The position numbers and the translations under genes were made by a program. The notes beneath the pieces are model-generated. The model made no database searches and had not been told where the DNA came from. It was given only the letters and a program-made list of their open reading frames with translations. Positions 61,005-64,000 of a stretch of 64,000 nt of DNA are shown piece after piece; position 1 is the stretch's first letter; each line of letters opens with the position of its first letter. This DNA is from Halanaerobium saccharolyticum subsp. saccharolyticum DSM 6643 (GTDB taxonomy: Bacteria > Bacillota > Halanaerobiia > Halanaerobiales > Halanaerobiaceae), in assembly GCF_000350165.1 (NCBI RefSeq), contig NZ_CAUI01000021.1, positions 296,052 through 360,051 on the forward strand, written 5' to 3'.

Positions 61005-61850
61005 TTGGATTCCAAAAAGCGAAAATCAATTCTAAAAGAGTTAGATCAACTAATAAAAGTCATGGCAGTACTTAGAGGTCCTAATGGTTGTCCCTGGGAT
61101 AAAAAGCAGGATTATTATTCAATAAAGGAGAATATAATAGAAGAGGCTTATGAGGTAGTAGAGGCCTTAGAAAAAAATGATATTCCTGCTTTTAAAGAAG
61201 AACTAGGAGATCTTTTGTTACAGGTTGTATTTGAATCTCAAATGGCTTATGAGAAAGATGATTTTGATTTAGGTGATGTTGCCAGAGTATTGAGAAAAAA
61301 GTTGATTAGGAGGCACCCCCATGTTTTTGCTGAAGCAGAAGTTGCGGGATCAGATGAAGTATTACGAAATTGGGAAAAAATAAAAGAAGAAGAAAAAGCA
61401 AATAAAAATCAAGTTATTTCGCTACTTGATAAATTTAATCAGGGACAGAGTGCTTTGAATCAAGCTTATGATATTCAAAAAATTGCAGCAGAAGTTGGTT
61501 TTGACTGGGATAATTTAAAGCCTGTTTTAGATAAGATTGAAGAAGAATTGTCTGAATGCAAAGAAATTATCGCTGCAACTCCTGATAATATTAGTCTTAA
61601 CAAAGAACGTTTGACAAAGAGTAAAAAAAATAAATTGGAATCTGAAATTGGCGATTTGCTTTTTGCTGTTGTTAATTTCTCTCGTTTTAATAATATAAAT
61701 CCAGAATTGGCATTATTGAAAACAATATTAAAGTTTAAAAATCGTTTCAAATTTATTGAAGAAAAAATCAGAAGGAATGAAAATGGTTTTGGAGATTATA
61801 ATCTAGAAGAATTAGATGAATTTTGGAATCAAGCTAAAAATGAAGAGTAG
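61005..61850 (+). CDS. mazG: Nucleoside triphosphate pyrophosphohydrolase MazG
   Basis: 281-aa protein of two MazG domains. First: N-G-C-P-W-D, E-E-A-Y-E-V and E-E-L-G-D-L-L-L-Q; second: G-F-D-W and E-I-G-D-L-L-F-A-V. It hydrolyses non-canonical or excess NTPs. The SAM-methylase-like N-terminal domain of Bacillus YabN is absent. TTG start after GAGGAGGA. Confidence 0.94.
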   Translation: MDSKKRKSILKELDQLIKVMAVLRGPNGCPWDKKQDYYSIKENIIEEAYEVVEALEKNDIPAFKEELGDLLLQVVFESQMAYEKDDFDLGDVARVLRKKLIRRHPHVFAEAEVAGSDEVLRNWEKIKEEEKANKNQVISLLDKFNQGQSALNQAYDIQKIAAEVGFDWDNLKPVLDKIEEELSECKEIIAATPDNISLNKERLTKSKKNKLESEIGDLLFAVVNFSRFNNINPELALLKTILKFKNRFKFIEEKIRRNENGFGDYNLEELDEFWNQAKNEE

Positions 61851-61871
61851 ATTTATAGGAGGATTAATAAA

Positions 61872-62999
61872 ATGAAAAAAAAGTTTATTACTATTTCCAT
61901 AATTAGTATCTTATTTAGTTTAGTAATAGTATCACCAGTTCTAGCCTTCGATGTAGCAACAGATTCGGCTATATTATTAGAAGCAGAAACAGGTCAGGTT
62001 TTATTTGAAAAAAATGCTGATAGAGAATTGCCCCCTGCCAGTGTTACTAAGATAATGCCACTTTTGATTGCAATGGAAAAACTAGAAGCAGGTAGTATTT
62101 CATTAGATGATAAAGTAACTATTAGTAGATATGCTCAGTCAATGGGAGGTTCTCAGATTTATTTAGCTGCTAATACTCAAGTTGAACTAGAAAAGCTGCT
62201 TAAAGCAATAACAATTGCTTCAGGAAATGATGCTAGTGTGGCAATGGCTGAATATATTGCTGGTACATATAGTAATTTTATTGCTATGATGAATGATAAA
62301 GCCAAAGAATTAGGGATGGACTCTACTAATTTTTCTAACTCTACCGGACTTCCGGATTCCAATCATTATTCTACAGCAAGAGATATTTCTATTATGGCAA
62401 GGGAATTGTCTAAGTATCCAAAGGTTTTAGAGTGGGCATCTATTTGGACTGAAACTATTCAACTTCCTAATCGTAAAGCTATGCTTGTAAATACAAATAG
62501 TCTGATTAATAAATATCCAAGTATGGATGGCTTGAAAACTGGTCACACTCAAGAAGCAGGTTTTTGCTTAGCTTCCACTGCTAAAAAAGGTGATACTCGC
62601 TTAATATCAGTTGTTTTACAAGGCGAAACTCTTACAGAAAGAGAAGAAGCAACAACGAGACTCTTAGATTATGGATTTAATGCATTTTCTAAACGAAAAA
62701 TAGCAGCTAAGGGTGATCAAATTCAAAATATACCTATAGTTGAATCAGCAGATCAAGTTGCAGTAGGTGAAATAGCAAACGATTTATATGTGATGGTTCA
62801 AAAAGGTCGTGAAAAAGAAATCTCACAAGAAGTTAAAGTTAAAGATTCTTTAACTGCTCCAATTGAAAAAGGTGGAGTATTAGGAGAATTAACTGTATAT
62901 AATGGTGAGAAAGTAATTTCTAAAGTAGATGTAGTAGCAGCTAAAGATATTGAGCGTGCTAATATTATAACAAGAATGTGGAGAAAAATTTTTAATTAA
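61872..62999 (+). CDS. dacF: D-alanyl-D-alanine carboxypeptidase (PBP5/DacF family)
   Basis: 375-aa serine peptidase trimming peptidoglycan pentapeptides. Signal peptide (about 1-25), S-x-x-K as S-V-T-K (about 57), S-G-N in A-S-G-N-D-A-S, and K-T-G in L-K-T-G-H-T. A beta-rich domain and a short amphipathic C-terminal helix (R-M-W-R-K-I-F) anchor it. Followed by a terminator. Confidence 0.93.
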   Translation: MKKKFITISIISILFSLVIVSPVLAFDVATDSAILLEAETGQVLFEKNADRELPPASVTKIMPLLIAMEKLEAGSISLDDKVTISRYAQSMGGSQIYLAANTQVELEKLLKAITIASGNDASVAMAEYIAGTYSNFIAMMNDKAKELGMDSTNFSNSTGLPDSNHYSTARDISIMARELSKYPKVLEWASIWTETIQLPNRKAMLVNTNSLINKYPSMDGLKTGHTQEAGFCLASTAKKGDTRLISVVLQGETLTEREEATTRLLDYGFNAFSKRKIAAKGDQIQNIPIVESADQVAVGEIANDLYVMVQKGREKEISQEVKVKDSLTAPIEKGGVLGELTVYNGEKVISKVDVVAAKDIERANIITRMWRKIFN

Positions 63000-63060
63000 G
63001 TAAATGATTTTTAACTTTTATTTGTTATAATTAGATTAAAACATAACTAAAATAACAAAA

Positions 63061-63095
63061 GCACTCCACTGTAATTTAAGTGGGGTGTTTTTATT
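63061..63095 (+). terminator. Terminator after dacF
   Basis: Stem CACTCCACT / AGTGGGGTG, loop GTAATTTA, then TTTTTATTTT. Confidence 0.88.
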
Positions 63096-63118
63096 TTGAT
63101 TGTTAATTTAAAAAGTTC

Positions 63119-63147
63119 TTGACAGCATATAATTTAAATGTTACTAT
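63119..63147 (+). promoter_or_regulatory. rRNA promoter P1
   Basis: TTGACA (63119-63124), 17 bases, TACTAT (63142-63147). It follows AAAAAGTTC as the P3 and P4 repeats do, but lacks the GTCGC start segment. Confidence 0.65.
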
Positions 63148-63212
63148 ATTAAATGTTGCAGTAATATTTAATTTCTGATTGCAAATTATCACTAAAAAAA
63201 TCTCTTTTATTC

Positions 63213-63241
63213 TTGACAAATGGACAATTTGATGTTAAGAT
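63213..63241 (+). promoter_or_regulatory. rRNA promoter P2
   Basis: TTGACA (63213-63218), 17 bases, TAAGAT (63236-63241), then seven bases and GTCGC. Confidence 0.8.
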
Positions 63242-63307
63242 AATGTATGTCGCTGAAAAGTAATTAATAATATTTTTTTGGCCGACAAAAATTATTTTAA
63301 AAAGTTC

Positions 63308-63336
63308 TTGACAAAGCAAAAAGAGCTTGATAAGAT
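63308..63336 (+). promoter_or_regulatory. rRNA promoter P3
   Basis: TTGACA (63308-63313), 17 bases, TAAGAT (63331-63336), seven bases, GTCGC; A-rich upstream stretch resembles an UP element. Confidence 0.82.
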
Positions 63337-63352
63337 AATAGACGTCGCACAA

Positions 63353-63400
63353 ATAATCTCCTAAAATTTGAGATCAAAAATAAGCTCAAATAGAGATTAT
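63353..63400 (+). other. Nested hairpin in the P3 leader
   Basis: ATAATCTC / GAGATTAT outer stem (63353-63360 and 63393-63400) enclosing TTTGAG / CTCAAA. It is found only in transcripts from P3 and upstream promoters. The 849-base gap 63000-63848 holds the dacF terminator, four promoters, this leader and the pre-16S region; no gene. Confidence 0.5.
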
Positions 63401-63508
63401 AAAAGAGCTAAATTTTAAAGCTTAAATATTTCTCTTCTTTATATATAAGAGAAAATAAAGTTTTGAAAATCAAGAAAAATATTCTAAAAAAGTTTTTCTA
63501 AAAAGTTC

Positions 63509-63537
63509 TTGACAAAGTGTGGCAGAGTTGATAAGAT
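63509..63537 (+). promoter_or_regulatory. rRNA promoter P4
   Basis: TTGACA (63509-63514), 17 bases, TAAGAT (63532-63537), seven bases, GTCGC; nearest promoter to the 16S gene. Confidence 0.82.
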
Positions 63538-63613
63538 ATTAAATGTCGCTGATAAAAAACGCGGCAGAAAATATAGAAGAAAACATTATCTCTAAATATG
63601 AATAAATATAATA

Positions 63614-63642
63614 TCGGCGCCGCCCTCAATGGGCAAGTCCGA
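63614..63642 (+). other. Hairpin in the pre-16S leader
   Basis: TCGG...CCGA outer and GCCC...GGGC inner pairs form a short hairpin. A second one, GCACC...GGTGC, lies at 63701-63732. Confidence 0.5.
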
Positions 63643-63733
63643 AAATATCAATTTGTTCTATAAAAGAGATTTTGGGCGAAGGGGTCAATCCCTTAGCAAG
63701 GCACCATCCATTTTGTTTATGGAAGAAGGTGCG

Positions 63734-63750
63734 TTGAACCTTGAAAATTA
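63734..63750 (+). promoter_or_regulatory. boxA-like antitermination element of the rrn leader
   Basis: TTGAACCTTGAAAATTA resembles Firmicutes rrn boxA/leader sequences (CCTTGAAAAC...). Likely Nus factor antitermination site; exact limits uncertain. Confidence 0.45.
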
Positions 63751-63848
63751 AACAGCAAGCCAACGTTAATATACTTTGAGTGTTAAAACTTAAAAGTAAT
63801 TATAGTTTAAAGCTTATATTAAATAATATGAGTCAAATTCAAATTCTT

Positions 63849-64000
63849 TATATGGAGAGTTTGATCCTGGCTCAGGACGAACGCTGGCGGCGTGCTTAAC
63901 ACATGCAAGTCGAACGGTCTACCTCGACTGAAACCTTCGGGTTGACGACGAGATCTAGATAGTGGCGGACGGGTGAGTAACACGTGAATAATCTGTCCTC
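63849..64000 (+). rRNA. rrs: 16S ribosomal RNA, 5' end (partial)
   Basis: The universal 5' segment AGAGTTTGATCCTGGCTCAG begins at 63856, equivalent to E. coli position 8, so the mature 5' end is near 63849. It continues with the ACGAACGCTGGCGGCGTGC helix and GGCGGACGGGTGAGTAACACG. The gene runs off the window. Its V1 region is visible in part and would identify the genus. Confidence 0.98.

Noticed and set aside
63149..63352. Minus-strand 67-aa frame in the rRNA promoter region
   Set aside because: It covers tandem promoters P2 and P3, has no ribosome site and no recognisable domain.
63119..63540. Possible CRISPR-like repeat array
   Set aside because: The recurring units are promoter elements (TTGACA, TAAGAT, GTCGC) at uneven distances, with no uniform repeats of 25-37 bp and no cas genes.
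1..64000. tRNA genes in the intergenic gaps
   Set aside because: No cloverleaf with TTCAARC-type T-loop was recognised in any gap; the hairpins found are terminators or leaders.

Overview
The window is about 64 kb of AT-rich DNA from a low-GC Firmicutes-type anaerobe. It is most likely a member of the Halanaerobiales (Halanaerobium or a close relative). That assignment rests on three things: the AT-rich coding style with many TTG/GTG starts and strong Shine-Dalgarno sites; oxygen-sensitive ferredoxin-dependent and Na+-coupled energy metabolism; and a Kdo-8-phosphate phosphatase (KdsC-like), which points to a diderm (LPS-type) envelope in an otherwise Firmicutes gene order. The genus is an inference; the 5' end of a 16S rRNA gene at the right edge would settle it.

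Layout. (1) 1-10 kb: a propionate module. It holds a methylmalonyl-CoA mutase cobalamin subunit (partial), its MeaB GTPase chaperone, methylmalonyl-CoA epimerase, and a Na+-pumping methylmalonyl-CoA decarboxylase (MmdA, gamma/delta, biotin protein, MmdB). These are followed by a four-subunit 2-oxoacid:ferredoxin oxidoreductase and the mutase catalytic subunit. Read together: 2-oxoacid to acyl-CoA plus reduced ferredoxin, succinyl-CoA to methylmalonyl-CoA, then decarboxylation to propionyl-CoA with Na+ export. (2) 10-17 kb: a ComFB-like protein, an AI-2E family transporter and a complete SUF Fe-S operon (sufCBDSU). (3) 17-22 kb: a DMT transporter, KdsC, an OhrR-like MarR regulator, and a minus-strand cysteine desulfurase-thiI pair for tRNA thiolation. 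(4) 22-25 kb: tatD, a Gfo/Idh oxidoreductase, rsmA and veg, which is the left part of the origin-proximal block known from Bacillus. (5) 25-47 kb: a long accessory stretch that interrupts that block. It carries a Na/Pi cotransporter, a sugar ABC importer without its ATPase, a PhoP/PhoR two-component system, two YlbF paralogues flanking an ArsR/permease/thioredoxin island, USP, TauE, the pstSCAB-phoU operon with upstream Pho boxes, an ABC exporter, PspC-type membrane proteins and bioY. (6) 47-63 kb: the rest of the Bacillus-like block, ispE, then spoVG-glmU-prs-ctc-pth-mfd-spoVB-mazG. A glnR-glnA operon and an ECF S-component/AIR-synthase-like pair are inserted, and dacF closes the run. (7) 63-64 kb: four tandem rRNA promoters, a structured leader and the first ~150 nt of 16S rRNA.

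No prophage, transposase or CRISPR array was found. The least explained features are: a nested inverted repeat at 30.13-30.30 kb; a GC-rich hairpin in the leader of the minus-strand ylbF gene; a one-base frameshift in an A9 tract at the start of a gamma-glutamyl-hydrolase-like gene next to two ArsR regulators; a perfect 32-bp palindrome after spoVG; and rRNA promoters that share the same start-site sequence.
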